Positions 1-8,670 of a stretch of 64,000 bases of DNA are shown here, piece by piece. The stretch is taken from contig CP075369.1 in assembly GCA_019454205.1 (NCBI GenBank), forward strand, positions 1,364,001-1,428,000, given 5' to 3'. Made by a program: the position numbers and the translations under genes. Origin of the DNA: Xanthobacteraceae bacterium. GTDB lineage: Bacteria > Pseudomonadota > Alphaproteobacteria > Rhizobiales > Xanthobacteraceae. The notes beneath the pieces were generated by a model that was not told the origin of the DNA, did no database searches, and saw only the letters and a list, made by a program, of their open reading frames with translations. Position 1 is the first letter of the stretch. Each line of letters starts with the position of its first letter.

Positions 1-1
1 C

Positions 2-709
2 GTTTTCGGCGCGTTCGCGCTGCCGTTTCTGCCGGGCGTTCTGTTCAGCTATGCGCTGCCGCTGGCTGCCTTTCTCGGTAGCCTGATTTCGACATTGCTC
101 CTGCATCGTCTGGCGACTGTGAATGGCCGCACGCCGGTTGCGAACCTGCTCTTCGCAGGTATCGCCCTTGGTGCACTGGCGAGCGCGGGTACTGGCCTCA
201 TCATCTTCGTCGCGAGCGACCAGCAGTTGCGCGAGTTCACCTTCTGGACACTAGGCAGTCTCGGCGGCTCCACCTGGACGCGCGTGATGCTGGCCTTGCC
301 GTTTGCCATTCTGCTGTTTCTCGGCACGTTGCGGCTCGCGCGCGGACTGGATGCTCTTGCGCTCGGCGAGGCAGAAGCGTTCCACGCCGGTATCGATGTG
401 GAACGGCTCAAACGCTTCGCTATCGTGATCGTAGCAGCAGGTGTCGGCGCGGCCGTCGCCGTGGCAGGCGTGATCGGTTTCGTCGGACTGGTGGTGCCGC
501 ATTTATTGCGGCTGACTGCCGGACCAGCACACCGCCGTTTGCTGATCGGTAGCGCGCTTCTTGGTGCGGCACTTCTCACGGCGTCCGACATCTTCGCGCG
601 CACGGTCGCGACACCGGCCGAATTGCCGCTGGGTGTCGTGACCGCTTTCCTCGGTGCGCCGTTCTTCATCTGGTTGCTGCGCCGCGACCGCAGCTTGCTC
701 GGTCACTGA
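2..709 (+). CDS. hmuU: Heme/iron-siderophore ABC transporter permease, 5' partial
   Basis: The frame is open from the first base of the window, so the start lies outside; 235 residues of the C-terminal part are visible. This is a FecCD/BtuC-family permease: long hydrophobic helices, the conserved GFVGLVVPHLLR coupling segment that contacts the ATPase, and the family-typical end with PAELPLG(V)VTAFLGAPFF. It would move heme or an iron chelate across the inner membrane with periplasmic HmuT. Its stop is one base before the ATG of the ATPase gene hmuV, so the two are surely co-transcribed. The heme assignment rests on the HmuV-like partner; a siderophore substrate is possible. Confidence 0.88.
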   Translation, partial: VFGAFALPFLPGVLFSYALPLAAFLGSLISTLLLHRLATVNGRTPVANLLFAGIALGALASAGTGLIIFVASDQQLREFTFWTLGSLGGSTWTRVMLALPFAILLFLGTLRLARGLDALALGEAEAFHAGIDVERLKRFAIVIVAAGVGAAVAVAGVIGFVGLVVPHLLRLTAGPAHRRLLIGSALLGAALLTASDIFARTVATPAELPLGVVTAFLGAPFFIWLLRRDRSLLGH

Positions 710-710
710 A

Positions 711-1499
711 ATGTATCGCGCCGACAACATCCACTACCGCGCCGGCGGAAAAAGCATCCTCAACGATGCTTCCATCGTGATCGAGCGCGGACAAGTCGTC
801 GCCATCGTCGGACCGAACGGCGCGGGCAAGTCCACGCTGTTGAAGGTTCTGGCCGGAGAGCATCGCCCCCAACAGGGCGTTGTGAGCATCGACGGCGAAC
901 CGCTGGCTCGCCTGAATGCGGCGACTCTTTCCACGCGCCGTGCCGTGCTGCCGCAGGCCGTCAATGTCGCGTTTCCGTTCCTCGCCCGCGAGATCGTCGA
1001 ACTTGGATTGCCGCAGAACGTAACGCACGTGGACGGCACGCAGTTGATCGGCCGTGCATTGAGCGTGGTGGATATGGCGCGTGCTTCCGGCCAAGTTTAC
1101 GACACGCTTTCGGGCGGCGAGCGCCAGCGCGTACAGTTAGCGCGCGTTCTTGTACAGCTATGGTCGTACGGATCGAAGGGGTACCTGCTGCTCGACGAGC
1201 CTACGGCCAGCCTCGATCTTTCGCACCAGCTTGCCGCGTTGAAGATCGCACGCGTACATGCGGACGAAGGTGGCGGCGTTCTCGCTGTGCTGCACGACAT
1301 CAATCTCGCGCTGATGACCGCGGACTGGCTGGTCGCAATCAAAGATGGTCGCGTACTTGCCGCCGGCAAGCCTTCGGAGATCGTCACCGACACGCTGATC
1401 CGCGACCTCTACGACGTGAGCGCCAGCGTGCGCGGCGTGCCAGATGGCCCGTTCTTGCTGCCGCAGACGGTCAGCGAAATCATGCGGGCAGGAAAGTAG
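711..1499 (+). CDS. hmuV: Heme ABC transporter ATP-binding protein HmuV
   Basis: A 262-residue ABC ATPase that powers the HmuU permease. Visible motifs: Walker A GPNGAGKST (residues 34-42), Q-loop Gln82, signature LSGGE (133-137), Walker B YLLLDE (158-163) and H-loop His195. Length and the N-terminal MYRADNIHYRAGGKSIL match HmuV-type heme importers. The frame extends upstream into hmuU, but the ATG at 711, directly after the hmuU stop, is the sensible start. The 3' end overlaps the convergent glycosyltransferase gene by 20 bases. Iron-dependent control (Fur or Irr) is likely for the family, but the promoter lies outside the window. Confidence 0.93.
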   Translation: MYRADNIHYRAGGKSILNDASIVIERGQVVAIVGPNGAGKSTLLKVLAGEHRPQQGVVSIDGEPLARLNAATLSTRRAVLPQAVNVAFPFLAREIVELGLPQNVTHVDGTQLIGRALSVVDMARASGQVYDTLSGGERQRVQLARVLVQLWSYGSKGYLLLDEPTASLDLSHQLAALKIARVHADEGGGVLAVLHDINLALMTADWLVAIKDGRVLAAGKPSEIVTDTLIRDLYDVSASVRGVPDGPFLLPQTVSEIMRAGK

Positions 1500-2424
1500 G
1501 ATCGCGCAGCCACTCTGTGTGCGCAGGCTGCGGCACGGGCAGATCATTGTTCGCCGCTAATCGGAAAACTTCGCCGTTGGATACCGCGCCGACCCACTTC
1601 CGAAGACGCTGGCCATAAAGCTGCACCATGCCGAAGCGCGGCTGCAAAGCGGACATCTGCGGCGGCGGAAGTATCGAGATCGCCGGGTGGCCGAGCGCGT
1701 TCGCGGCAAAATGCGAAAAGCTGGAATTGGGCGTCGCGATGATGACGTTGCAGCACGCCAGCGCAAACAAGTCCGCGATCGGATGGCTTGCTGACTGATG
1801 CTCGGAACGCACTTGAAAGCTGGAATCTACGGGCAGTTCGAATGTATCGAATTCCTGCCGCCACGCCGCGAACCGCGCCGGGTCGCCGGAATGGCACAAG
1901 AGAAAAGCTACATCGGGAAATGCGCTGCGATACTGGCGCATCACATGCTCGTACCACCACATCGGTACCGCCTGATGCCGTGCGCGCGTGATGTCGTAGG
2001 TTTGTTCGTCCACCAGCGCGAAATCTCCGCCGCGGATATGCACGCCAACAACAGGGCGCCCGCGAAACGGCGCAAACGTCTGCTCCAGTGTCTTTATGTA
2101 AGGCTCGTGCGGACGGATGCGGCGCGCCGTTTCGAGATAAAACGGTTGCGTGACCGGCGGCGTGTAGATCACGCGCTGCAAGATCGTCCGGTAGCGGCCA
2201 AGCGTTTGAAACTGCGCGTCGTCGCAGGTCGATAGCTTCATGCTGCCGATGCGGTTCCACGGCCGCATCTTGCGGCGTGATGATCCGGTCACGTCGAACG
2301 CATCAAGCTCCGGCCAGTCGAGGTAGATGTCGTGGCCATATGCCTTCTGAATCGCGAAGCTCAGCGTCAGCCCTTCGAGCCGGTTGGCGAGGCCGGAAAA
2401 ATTTGAAGTAAAAATGCGCGGCAT
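1480..2424 (-). CDS. Putative fucosyltransferase
   Basis: A 314-residue protein of the fucosyltransferase-like fold. The best motif is HIRGGD (residues 129-134), the GDP-fucose-binding HxRxGD signature shared by alpha-1,2-, alpha-1,6- and protein O-fucosyltransferases. A second conserved stretch, TPNSSFSHFA (231-240), resembles the late acceptor/donor motif of these families. The N-terminus (SGLANRLEGL) differs from the NodZ start, so I do not call it nodZ. It is the last gene of the operon gmd-fcl-this gene, 15 bases after fcl, so it very probably uses the GDP-L-fucose made by the first two. The acceptor (capsule, LPS, exopolysaccharide or protein) is unknown. No signal peptide; cytoplasmic. 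Confidence 0.72.
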   Translation of the reverse strand: MPRIFTSNFSGLANRLEGLTLSFAIQKAYGHDIYLDWPELDAFDVTGSSRRKMRPWNRIGSMKLSTCDDAQFQTLGRYRTILQRVIYTPPVTQPFYLETARRIRPHEPYIKTLEQTFAPFRGRPVVGVHIRGGDFALVDEQTYDITRARHQAVPMWWYEHVMRQYRSAFPDVAFLLCHSGDPARFAAWRQEFDTFELPVDSSFQVRSEHQSASHPIADLFALACCNVIIATPNSSFSHFAANALGHPAISILPPPQMSALQPRFGMVQLYGQRLRKWVGAVSNGEVFRLAANNDLPVPQPAHTEWLRDPTFLPA

Positions 2425-2439
2425 GAATTTTCGTAACTC

Positions 2440-3396
2440 TCAGGCGCGCGCTTTCGCGGCGTTGGCGAGATACCAGGCCAGCGTCTGCTGCATGCCTTCG
2501 CGCAGGCCGATCTTCGGTTTCCATCCGAGCGCGGCGAGGCGCGAAGAGTCCATCAGCTTGCGCGGAGTGCCATCGGGCTTCGAAGGGTCGAAGGCGAGCG
2601 AGGCTTTCGTGCCCACGGCATCGAGAATGATCTGTGCGAGTTCGGCAATCGACAGGTCCCTGCCGAAGCCGACATTAATGTGCTCGTCGGCGCTGTAATG
2701 CTGCGCGATGAAGACCAACGCATCCGCACAGTCGTCCACATGCAGGAATTCCCGCAAAGGTTTACCGCTGCCCCAGACTTCCAGCGTTTGCGTCCCGGCC
2801 TCCTTTGCGCGCACGGCCTTCACCATTAGCGCCGCCGCGACATGCGAGGTTTCAAGATTGAAGTTATCGCCGGGGCCATAAAGGTTTGTCGGCATCGCGG
2901 AAACGAAGTCGCAGCCATATTGCCTGCGATACGCTTGGCATAGCTTGATGCCTGCGATCTTCGCGATTGCGTACCACTCGTTGGTCGGCTCCAGCGGGCC
3001 GGTGAGCAGCGCGTCTTCCTTGATCGGTTGCGGCGCGAGTTTCGGATAGATGCAGGACGAGCCGAGAAAAACCAGTTTTTCCGTTTCGTTGCGATAAGCG
3101 GCGTCGATCACGTTGTTCTGGATCGCGAGATTGTCGAACAGGAAATCGGCCGGATAGCTTGCGTTTGCAAGAATGCCGCCTACCTTCGCCGCGGCGAGAA
3201 AAATCAGATGTGGGCGTCGCTCCTTTACGAAGCGCTCGACTTGCTCCTGCCGCCGCAGATCCACTTGCGTGCGTTCGGAGACAATGACCTCACAATCTTC
3301 GCGCTCCAATCGACGCACGATGGCGGAGCCGACCATTCCCTTGTGGCCCGCGACCCAGACGCGCTTTCCCTTCAGCGAATACGGCAGCGCGTTCAT
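2440..3396 (-). CDS. fcl: GDP-L-fucose synthase
   Basis: 318 residues. The enzyme epimerises and reduces GDP-4-keto-6-deoxy-D-mannose to GDP-L-fucose with NADPH. Extended SDR features: Rossmann motif GHKGMVG (17-23), Ser113/Ser114 in LGSSCIYP, and the catalytic pair Tyr142/Lys146 in WYAIAK. CIYPKLAPQPI and the NLYGPGDNF segment are typical of Fcl/WcaG (NolK in rhizobia). The ATG overlaps the gmd stop by an ATGA junction, so translation is coupled. The product feeds the glycosyltransferase that follows. Confidence 0.95.
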   Translation of the reverse strand: MNALPYSLKGKRVWVAGHKGMVGSAIVRRLEREDCEVIVSERTQVDLRRQEQVERFVKERRPHLIFLAAAKVGGILANASYPADFLFDNLAIQNNVIDAAYRNETEKLVFLGSSCIYPKLAPQPIKEDALLTGPLEPTNEWYAIAKIAGIKLCQAYRRQYGCDFVSAMPTNLYGPGDNFNLETSHVAAALMVKAVRAKEAGTQTLEVWGSGKPLREFLHVDDCADALVFIAQHYSADEHINVGFGRDLSIAELAQIILDAVGTKASLAFDPSKPDGTPRKLMDSSRLAALGWKPKIGLREGMQQTLAWYLANAAKARA

Positions 3397-4451
3397 GAGC
3401 GCGTCTGGTTCTTCTGCTGTTTCATGAGTTCGAGATCTGCGCTCACCATCTCGCGCACCAGTTCCTCGAAGCCGACCTTGTGCTGCCAGCCGAGTTTCTT
3501 GCGTGCCTTGTCGGCGTTGCCGAGCAGATGCTCGACTTCCGTGGGGCGGAAATAACGCGGATCGACTTCGACCAGTACACGGCCGCTTTTGCGGTCGAAA
3601 CCTTTTTCCTCGGCGTCTCTACCTTTCCATTCGATCTCGTAGCCGAGATGCGCGAAGGTTCGCTCCGTAAATTCGCGCACCGAGCGGGACTCGCCGGTCG
3701 CGAGCACATAGTCGTCCGCTTTATCCTGCTGCAAAATCCGCCACATGCCTTCGGCATAGTCGCGCGCATGACCCCAGTCTCGCTTCGCGTCGAGATTGCC
3801 GAGCCACAACTTGTCCTGAACTCCAAGATGGATGGCAGCGGCCGCACGCGTGATCTTGCGCGTAACGAACGTCTCGCCACGCATCGGGCTTTCGTGGTTG
3901 AACAGGATGCCGTTGGAGGCGTGGAAGCCGTAGGCCTCGCGATAGTTTACCGTGATCCAGTAGGCATAGAGCTTCGCAGCGGCGTAGGGACTGCGCGGAC
4001 GAAACGGCGTAGTCTCCGATTGCGGAAACTCCTTCGCGTCGCCGTAAAGTTCGGAAGTCGACGCCTGATAGAAGCGCGTCTTCTCGCCAAGGCCGAGAAT
4101 CCGGATCGCCTCGAGCATGCGCAATGTTCCGATCGCGTCGGCGTTCGCCGTATATTCCGGCGTCTCGAAGCTGACGTGGACGTGGCTCTGCGCGGCGAGA
4201 TTATAGATCTCGTCCGGCTGCGTTTCCTGCACGATGCGGATCAGGTTGGTCGAATCCGTCATGTCGCCGTAGAACAGCGTGAAGCGCGCGTGCTCTACAT
4301 GCGGCTCTTCGTAGATGTCGTCGATGCGGCCCGTGTTGAAGCTCGACGAGCGGCGCTTGATGCCGAACACCCGGTAGCCCTTGTCGAGCAAGAGCCGCGC
4401 GAGATACGCGCCGTCCTGGCCGGTGACGCCGGAAATGAGTGCGGATTTCAT
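3393..4451 (-). CDS. gmd: GDP-mannose 4,6-dehydratase
   Basis: 352 residues. It converts GDP-D-mannose to GDP-4-keto-6-deoxymannose, the first step to GDP-L-fucose. Visible: GVTGQDG nucleotide-binding turn (8-14), STSELYG (131-137) with catalytic Thr132 and Glu134, and Tyr156/Lys160 in SPYAAAK. The frame is open further upstream, but the ATG at 4451 is chosen because AAGGAAGG lies just upstream and MKSALISG matches family starts. First gene of the operon with fcl and a putative fucosyltransferase. The frame has no hallmark of transfer; base composition resembles its neighbours. Confidence 0.96.
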   Translation of the reverse strand: MKSALISGVTGQDGAYLARLLLDKGYRVFGIKRRSSSFNTGRIDDIYEEPHVEHARFTLFYGDMTDSTNLIRIVQETQPDEIYNLAAQSHVHVSFETPEYTANADAIGTLRMLEAIRILGLGEKTRFYQASTSELYGDAKEFPQSETTPFRPRSPYAAAKLYAYWITVNYREAYGFHASNGILFNHESPMRGETFVTRKITRAAAAIHLGVQDKLWLGNLDAKRDWGHARDYAEGMWRILQQDKADDYVLATGESRSVREFTERTFAHLGYEIEWKGRDAEEKGFDRKSGRVLVEVDPRYFRPTEVEHLLGNADKARKKLGWQHKVGFEELVREMVSADLELMKQQKNQTRS

Positions 4452-4602
4452 AGCGCCTTCCTTGGTCAGACCGGCTGGCGAACGGAAAGGTTTCGTCGAT
4501 TTGCCCCGCGTCCGGTTCCGGAGGCTCAAAGGAGGCGATCAGCAAGGAAAGTCAAGCTGGTAGGGAGCGGCCGTTTTCGGGGAATAAACGCGCCCGCGCG
4601 GC

Positions 4603-4631
4603 TTGACGCGCCCGGCAGGGGTCCGTACCAG
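4603..4631 (+). promoter_or_regulatory. Predicted sigma-70 promoter of tRNA-Lys
   Basis: TTGACG at 4603-4608 and TACCAG at 4626-4631 with a 17-base spacer. A start would fall about 4638, shortly before the mature tRNA at 4643. Prediction by eye only. Confidence 0.5.
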
Positions 4632-4642
4632 TCCCGCCCGGC

Positions 4643-4717
4643 GGGCCCGTAGCTCAGTGGTAGAGCACCTGACTTTTAATCAGGGTGTCGATGGTTCGAT
4701 CCCATCCGGGCTCACCA
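4643..4717 (+). tRNA. tRNA-Lys (anticodon UUU), CCA encoded
   Basis: Full cloverleaf can be drawn. The seven-pair acceptor stem is GGGCCCG with CGGGCTC (4707-4713; one G-U pair), the D arm starts AGCTCAGTGG, and the anticodon arm is CCTGA-CTTTTAA-TCAGG with anticodon TTT. The T arm is GATGG-TTCGATC-CCATC, discriminator A at 4714, and CCA at 4715-4717. No repeat of its 3' end was seen downstream, so no island is attached here. Confidence 0.97.
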
Positions 4718-4730
4718 AGTCTCGAAAAAA

Positions 4731-5384
4731 CTACCCTGCTCTTTCCTTCTGCGCATGCGGAAGCAATTCCGCCGGCTGTTGCACCGGTACCGGCACGCTG
4801 ACCGGAGCGGCCGCGGCCGGCATTTTCTTCGGCGGATAGCGTAAGCCGGTTGCGTTGTTGAAGATCAGCGCAGCGATGAGCAGTAGCAACGAGTTCAGAC
4901 CTACCGGCCACAACACGAACGTATAGCCGAGGTTGTGAACGGCGGGGCCGCCGAGCACGGCAGTCAATGCAACAGCGCCGCTCGGTGGATGCAGGCAGCC
5001 GAGCAGCGACATGATGCCGATGGATGCGCCGACCGCGATTCCGGATGCGGCGATCGGGTCTTTCAACCACATCCAGGTGAACACACCTACGAACGCGGCA
5101 ATGGTGTTGCCGCCTATGATCGACCAAGGCTGCGCCAGCGGACTATGGGATGCGGCAAACAGCAAGACCGCGGAAGCGCCCATCGGCGCGATCAGGAGCG
5201 GCAACGCCACCGCGTCCATTTTGTCCATTGCGCTCATGCTGTCGATGCCGAGTGCAATCTTCGTCACGTAACCGGTGATGAGAATCCCGACGAGCGCGCC
5301 AATCGAAGCGCGAATATGAATGCGATAGTCGCGGTAATTGACCTTGGATTTGGTCCAGACGCGGATGCGTGTCTTCGGGCCCAT
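4731..5384 (-). CDS. HPP family integral membrane protein
   Basis: 217 residues with about four to five hydrophobic helices between residues 28 and 185 and a charged N-terminus. The family-naming HPP motif is at 132-134 inside GCLHPPSGAVAL, preceded by the conserved LIAPMGASAVLLFA and SPLAQPWSIIGGN blocks. The family is poorly characterised; plant and cyanobacterial relatives are linked to nitrite transport, which cannot be assumed here. The C-terminus after residue 190 is Pro/Ala-rich and probably disordered. It ends 14 bases after the tRNA-Lys on the opposite strand. Single gene; no partner suggests a function. Confidence 0.85.
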   Translation of the reverse strand: MGPKTRIRVWTKSKVNYRDYRIHIRASIGALVGILITGYVTKIALGIDSMSAMDKMDAVALPLLIAPMGASAVLLFAASHSPLAQPWSIIGGNTIAAFVGVFTWMWLKDPIAASGIAVGASIGIMSLLGCLHPPSGAVALTAVLGGPAVHNLGYTFVLWPVGLNSLLLLIAALIFNNATGLRYPPKKMPAAAAPVSVPVPVQQPAELLPHAQKERAG

Positions 5385-5536
5385 GAATTGAATGTCCTGC
5401 CTAAAATTGAGGCGATCTCGCAGGAGGAGGATAAAACCGCAAATTGGCGGATATTCCAGTCAAATTCGCGTATTTCCGCACCGGAAAACCCGATTTTGTG
5501 AAATCCGGAGGCTGAATTTGCGTTTTTCGTGCAAGG

Positions 5537-5565
5537 TTGACCCCTCTGCGCCGCTTCGATTGAAT
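5537..5565 (+). promoter_or_regulatory. Predicted promoter of the amidohydrolase gene
   Basis: TTGACC at 5537-5542 and TTGAAT at 5560-5565 with exactly 17 bases between; a GGAG ribosome site (5576-5579) and the ATG at 5591 follow. The 206-base spacer from 5385 otherwise shows nothing certain. Confidence 0.4.
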
Positions 5566-5590
5566 CGCCTTTTACGGAGTTCTCCAATCC

Positions 5591-6754
5591 ATGCCCGTTC
5601 TCAATCGAATCGCCGACCAAGCCGGCGAGGTCGCCGAATGGCGTCGCGAACTACACCAGTACCCTGAGCTGATGTACGAGGTGCATCGCACCGCGCAGAC
5701 GGTCACGGAAAAACTCAAGTCATTCGGCTGCGATGAAGTGGTGCCGGGCATCGGCCGCACTGGAGTCGTCGGCGTCATAAAGGGCCGCAAACCCGGTGAC
5801 AAGGTGGTTGGCCTGCGTGCCGACATGGACGCGTTACCACTCGATGAAATCACCGGCCTGCCTTACGCCTCGAAGGTGCCGGGCAAAATGCACGCCTGCG
5901 GCCACGACGGCCATACCGCGATGCTGCTCGGCGCTGCGCGCCATCTCTGCGAGACGCGGAATTTTGCAGGCACTGCGGTCGTGATTTTCCAGCCCGCCGA
6001 AGAAGGTGGCGCGGGCGCGAAGGCGATGATCGACGACGGGCTGATGACGCGCTTTGACATTCGCGAAGTGTACGGCATGCACAACATGCCGGGCCTTCCG
6101 GTCGGCAAGTTCGCGATGCGCTCCGGCCCCATCATGGCGGCGGCCGACCGGCTTTCCATCGAGATCGAAGGAGTGGGCGGTCACGCCGCGCGTCCGCACT
6201 TCGCGGTGGACACCGTGCTCGTTGGCACGCAGATCGTGAACGCACTGCAAAGCATCGTGTCGCGCAACGTCGATCCGCTGGAAAGCGCGGTCGTCTCGAT
6301 CACGCTGTTTCAGGCCGGGCACGCCGATAACGTCATTCCGCAGACCGCTTTGTTGCGTGGTACTGCGCGCAGCCTACGGGCGAGCGTGCGCGACCTGCTC
6401 GAAAAGCGCATCGTCGAAATCGCGGAGGGCATCGGCAAGACGTACGGCGCGAAGGTGAAGGCGAAATATTCCCGCGACTATCCGGTCGTCGTGAACAACG
6501 AACAGGCGGTTGATTTCGCATCCTCGATTGCACGCGAGATCGCGGGAGAGGCGAGCGTCGATACCAAGACGCCACCCGTTATGGGCGGCGAAGACTTCGC
6601 TTTCATGCTGGAGGAGCGCCCCGGCGCCTTCATCTTCATGGGCAACGGCAACAGCGCCAACCTTCATCACCCGGCCTACGACTTCAACGACAGCGCAATT
6701 CCGTTCGGCGCTTCGTATTGGGTGCGCCTGGTCGAAAAGAGCATGCCCGCCTAG
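5591..6754 (+). CDS. M20-family amidohydrolase (hippurate/N-acyl-amino-acid type)
   Basis: 387 residues, a metal-dependent hydrolase of the M20D group that cleaves N-acyl amino acids or related amides. Conserved sites: RRELHQYPEL (18-27), RADMDALP (76-83), the metal-binding HACGHDGHTA (101-110) with Cys103 and His105, and the catalytic Glu pair at 137-138. A dimerisation domain follows and the C-terminal MGGEDFAFMLEERPGAF is typical. Often annotated hipO or amaA, but the true substrate cannot be read from sequence. It ends with a 4-base convergent overlap with the EamA transporter gene. Cytoplasmic; no signal peptide. Confidence 0.92.
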   Translation: MPVLNRIADQAGEVAEWRRELHQYPELMYEVHRTAQTVTEKLKSFGCDEVVPGIGRTGVVGVIKGRKPGDKVVGLRADMDALPLDEITGLPYASKVPGKMHACGHDGHTAMLLGAARHLCETRNFAGTAVVIFQPAEEGGAGAKAMIDDGLMTRFDIREVYGMHNMPGLPVGKFAMRSGPIMAAADRLSIEIEGVGGHAARPHFAVDTVLVGTQIVNALQSIVSRNVDPLESAVVSITLFQAGHADNVIPQTALLRGTARSLRASVRDLLEKRIVEIAEGIGKTYGAKVKAKYSRDYPVVVNNEQAVDFASSIAREIAGEASVDTKTPPVMGGEDFAFMLEERPGAFIFMGNGNSANLHHPAYDFNDSAIPFGASYWVRLVEKSMPA

Positions 6755-7665
6755 GCCGCGTCCGGTTTGCGCGCGAAAGGATTGGTCGCAAGCGCGATGC
6801 CACCAAGCACCAGCGCCAGTCCTGCGATGTGATAGGGATAAAGCCGCTCGCCTAGTGTGAGCACGGCGAGCGCGACGCCGTATACCGGCAGCAGATACAG
6901 TGACATCCCGGTCAGCGACGGACCGGCGTATTTCACGAGGATCTGATACAGGCCGAACGCCAGCACCGACGGAAAGATCGCGAGCGCTAATATAGCGATC
7001 CATTCGTTTCGCCCGTGTGGAAGCAGGCCGTGCTGCGTCGCTTCATAAAGCGCGAGCGGCAAAAGCGTCAACGAACCTGCAATCGTGATCGCGGCGAACA
7101 ACGGCAGCGTGGGCAGTGCGCGAAGTTCCTTCCGCTTCAACACCACCGAATAGATCGCCCATGAAAATGCCGCCAGCGCGATTCCGATGTCGCCGATGTT
7201 GAACTGGAAACTCAACAGACGGCTCAGTTCGCCGTGCAGGATGATCACCGCGACGCCGAGAAACCCGATCAGCGTGCCGAGCAGTTTTGCGCCCGCCAGT
7301 TTCTCGCGGAAGAACAGCGCTTCCATCACCACGATCGAGATGCTCGACGAGGTATAGATCAGCGCCGCGTTGCTCGCGGTGGTGTAGCGGAGAGAGAGAT
7401 AGACACCTGCGCCGCAGAACACCATGCCGAGCACGCCAAGCCACAACAACTCGCGCCATAGCGATTTGAATGTCCCGGCATGTGCGATCAATCCGCGCCA
7501 TGCGAACGGCAACAGCATCATTGCGGCCAGAAACCAGCGCCAGAATGCGAGCGTCGCGGGCGCGACCGCGTCGGTCACGGCGCGTCCGATGATGAGGTTG
7601 GAGACGAAGAACAGCGGCATCACGAACAGGAGCGCGTAGATGCCGGCGCGGTTAGGTATTTTCAT
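6751..7665 (-). CDS. DMT-superfamily (EamA) transporter
   Basis: 304 residues forming about ten transmembrane helices in two EamA repeats (roughly 8-140 and 150-295). The second repeat ends with the common GERLYPYHIAGLALVLGGIALA. Such proteins usually export amino acids, nucleotides or small metabolites by proton exchange; the substrate here is unknown. Starts at ATG 7665. The next minus-strand gene upstream ends 24 bases away, so both may share a transcript, but their functions do not suggest a link. Confidence 0.9.
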   Translation of the reverse strand: MKIPNRAGIYALLFVMPLFFVSNLIIGRAVTDAVAPATLAFWRWFLAAMMLLPFAWRGLIAHAGTFKSLWRELLWLGVLGMVFCGAGVYLSLRYTTASNAALIYTSSSISIVVMEALFFREKLAGAKLLGTLIGFLGVAVIILHGELSRLLSFQFNIGDIGIALAAFSWAIYSVVLKRKELRALPTLPLFAAITIAGSLTLLPLALYEATQHGLLPHGRNEWIAILALAIFPSVLAFGLYQILVKYAGPSLTGMSLYLLPVYGVALAVLTLGERLYPYHIAGLALVLGGIALATNPFARKPDAA

Positions 7666-7689
7666 TGCGCGGACGGCTTACGGCAGCCG

Positions 7690-8538
7690 TCAGCGAATGG
7701 AAAGCCTCTGTCCGTCGAATACGGTGGGCACGCAGGGTACGTTGCTGATCTGCAATCGCGCACAGACGCGCGCGGCATCGGCGGCATTCGCAATCGGCCC
7801 GGCGACGAGCCGTAACTCGACCGTCCCCTGTTTCGTGCCTTCCTTGACCTGGATCAGCGGCCGCAGGTTCTCGACAATCGCACCGTGATTGTCGCGCAAG
7901 CTGGTCCAGCGACGGCGCAACGCGGCGACGTTGCGGTCGCCGCCGAGATCGACGGCGAACTCGGTCTTGATGGTGTTGGTGACTTCCGGCGCAGGCTGCT
8001 GCGGCTGCTGTTGTTGTGGGGGCACGGGTTGCTGCGGCGGAGGCGCGAACACCTGCGGCGCAGGGTTCTGCGGATCTGTCTGGAACTGGTTGTTCCCGTT
8101 CTGCTGCGGCCGGGGCTGCGGGTTGGGCGGCGTCACCACTTCCAGCGGCGGAGCAGTGGGGGGTGCAGGCGGCACGTCCTCCTTCATCGCCGGCAGCTTT
8201 TTCTTCTGCGGGATGGAGGCGGTGATGTCGGTGACCGAGCGCTCAAGCTCGTCGAGCCGGTTGGCGAGGCGGTCGCGCTCGGCGGCCAGCACGCGGACCG
8301 CTTCGTTGAGGCGATTGATTTCGCGTTCGGGGTTCGGATTGACTACGACCTGCGGCTGGGGCGGCGGGGCCTGAACCTGCGCGATGGGAGCCTTGCCGTC
8401 GCGCCAGACGAAAACGCCTCCCGCCGCGACAAGGGCAATGGCCGCGAACAGCCCCCACGCCGCATAGGCCCGCAGCGGCGTCGCGGGAGGCGCCTTGCGC
8501 GGACCGTCCTTGCGGGGGTCGATTTTGGGTGTCGCCAT
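7690..8538 (-). CDS. Membrane-anchored protein with coiled coil and SPOR-like C-terminus
   Basis: 282 residues of unassigned function. Order: a Lys/Pro-rich cytoplasmic tail (1-22), one transmembrane helix (about 26-45), a heptad-like coiled coil (71-108), a Pro/Gln-rich linker (118-186) and a compact C-terminal domain (about 190-282). That domain has a SPOR-like pattern: FAVDLGG, LRRRW, LRLVAGPIANAADAARVCARL, and PCVPTVFDGQRL. SPOR domains bind denuded septal peptidoglycan, so a periplasmic envelope or division role is a reasonable inference. glmU and glmS, which make the cell-wall precursor UDP-GlcNAc, lie divergently 132 bases away. The SPOR call is by eye. Confidence 0.68.
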   Translation of the reverse strand: MATPKIDPRKDGPRKAPPATPLRAYAAWGLFAAIALVAAGGVFVWRDGKAPIAQVQAPPPQPQVVVNPNPEREINRLNEAVRVLAAERDRLANRLDELERSVTDITASIPQKKKLPAMKEDVPPAPPTAPPLEVVTPPNPQPRPQQNGNNQFQTDPQNPAPQVFAPPPQQPVPPQQQQPQQPAPEVTNTIKTEFAVDLGGDRNVAALRRRWTSLRDNHGAIVENLRPLIQVKEGTKQGTVELRLVAGPIANAADAARVCARLQISNVPCVPTVFDGQRLSIR

Positions 8539-8670
8539 GAATGCCCGATGCCGCCGAATCGTTTGGCGGAATCTACCAGAGTCGGGCGTTAACCCCTGCG
8601 CGCTTCCTCCTGCCGCCCGGTTCGGCTACACCGCCCGCCAATCCTCCACAGAAGCAGCCCGGAACGCGAT

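Noticed and set aside
1480..2424. Assignment as nodZ
   Set aside because: The N-terminus and the surroundings do not fit NodZ; only the HxRxGD motif is shared.
3480..4652. 390-codon open frame on the plus strand
   Set aside because: Antisense of gmd that continues into the tRNA-Lys upstream region; no motifs.
4643..4717. tRNA-Lys as a second island site
   Set aside because: No copy of its 3' end or change in composition downstream.
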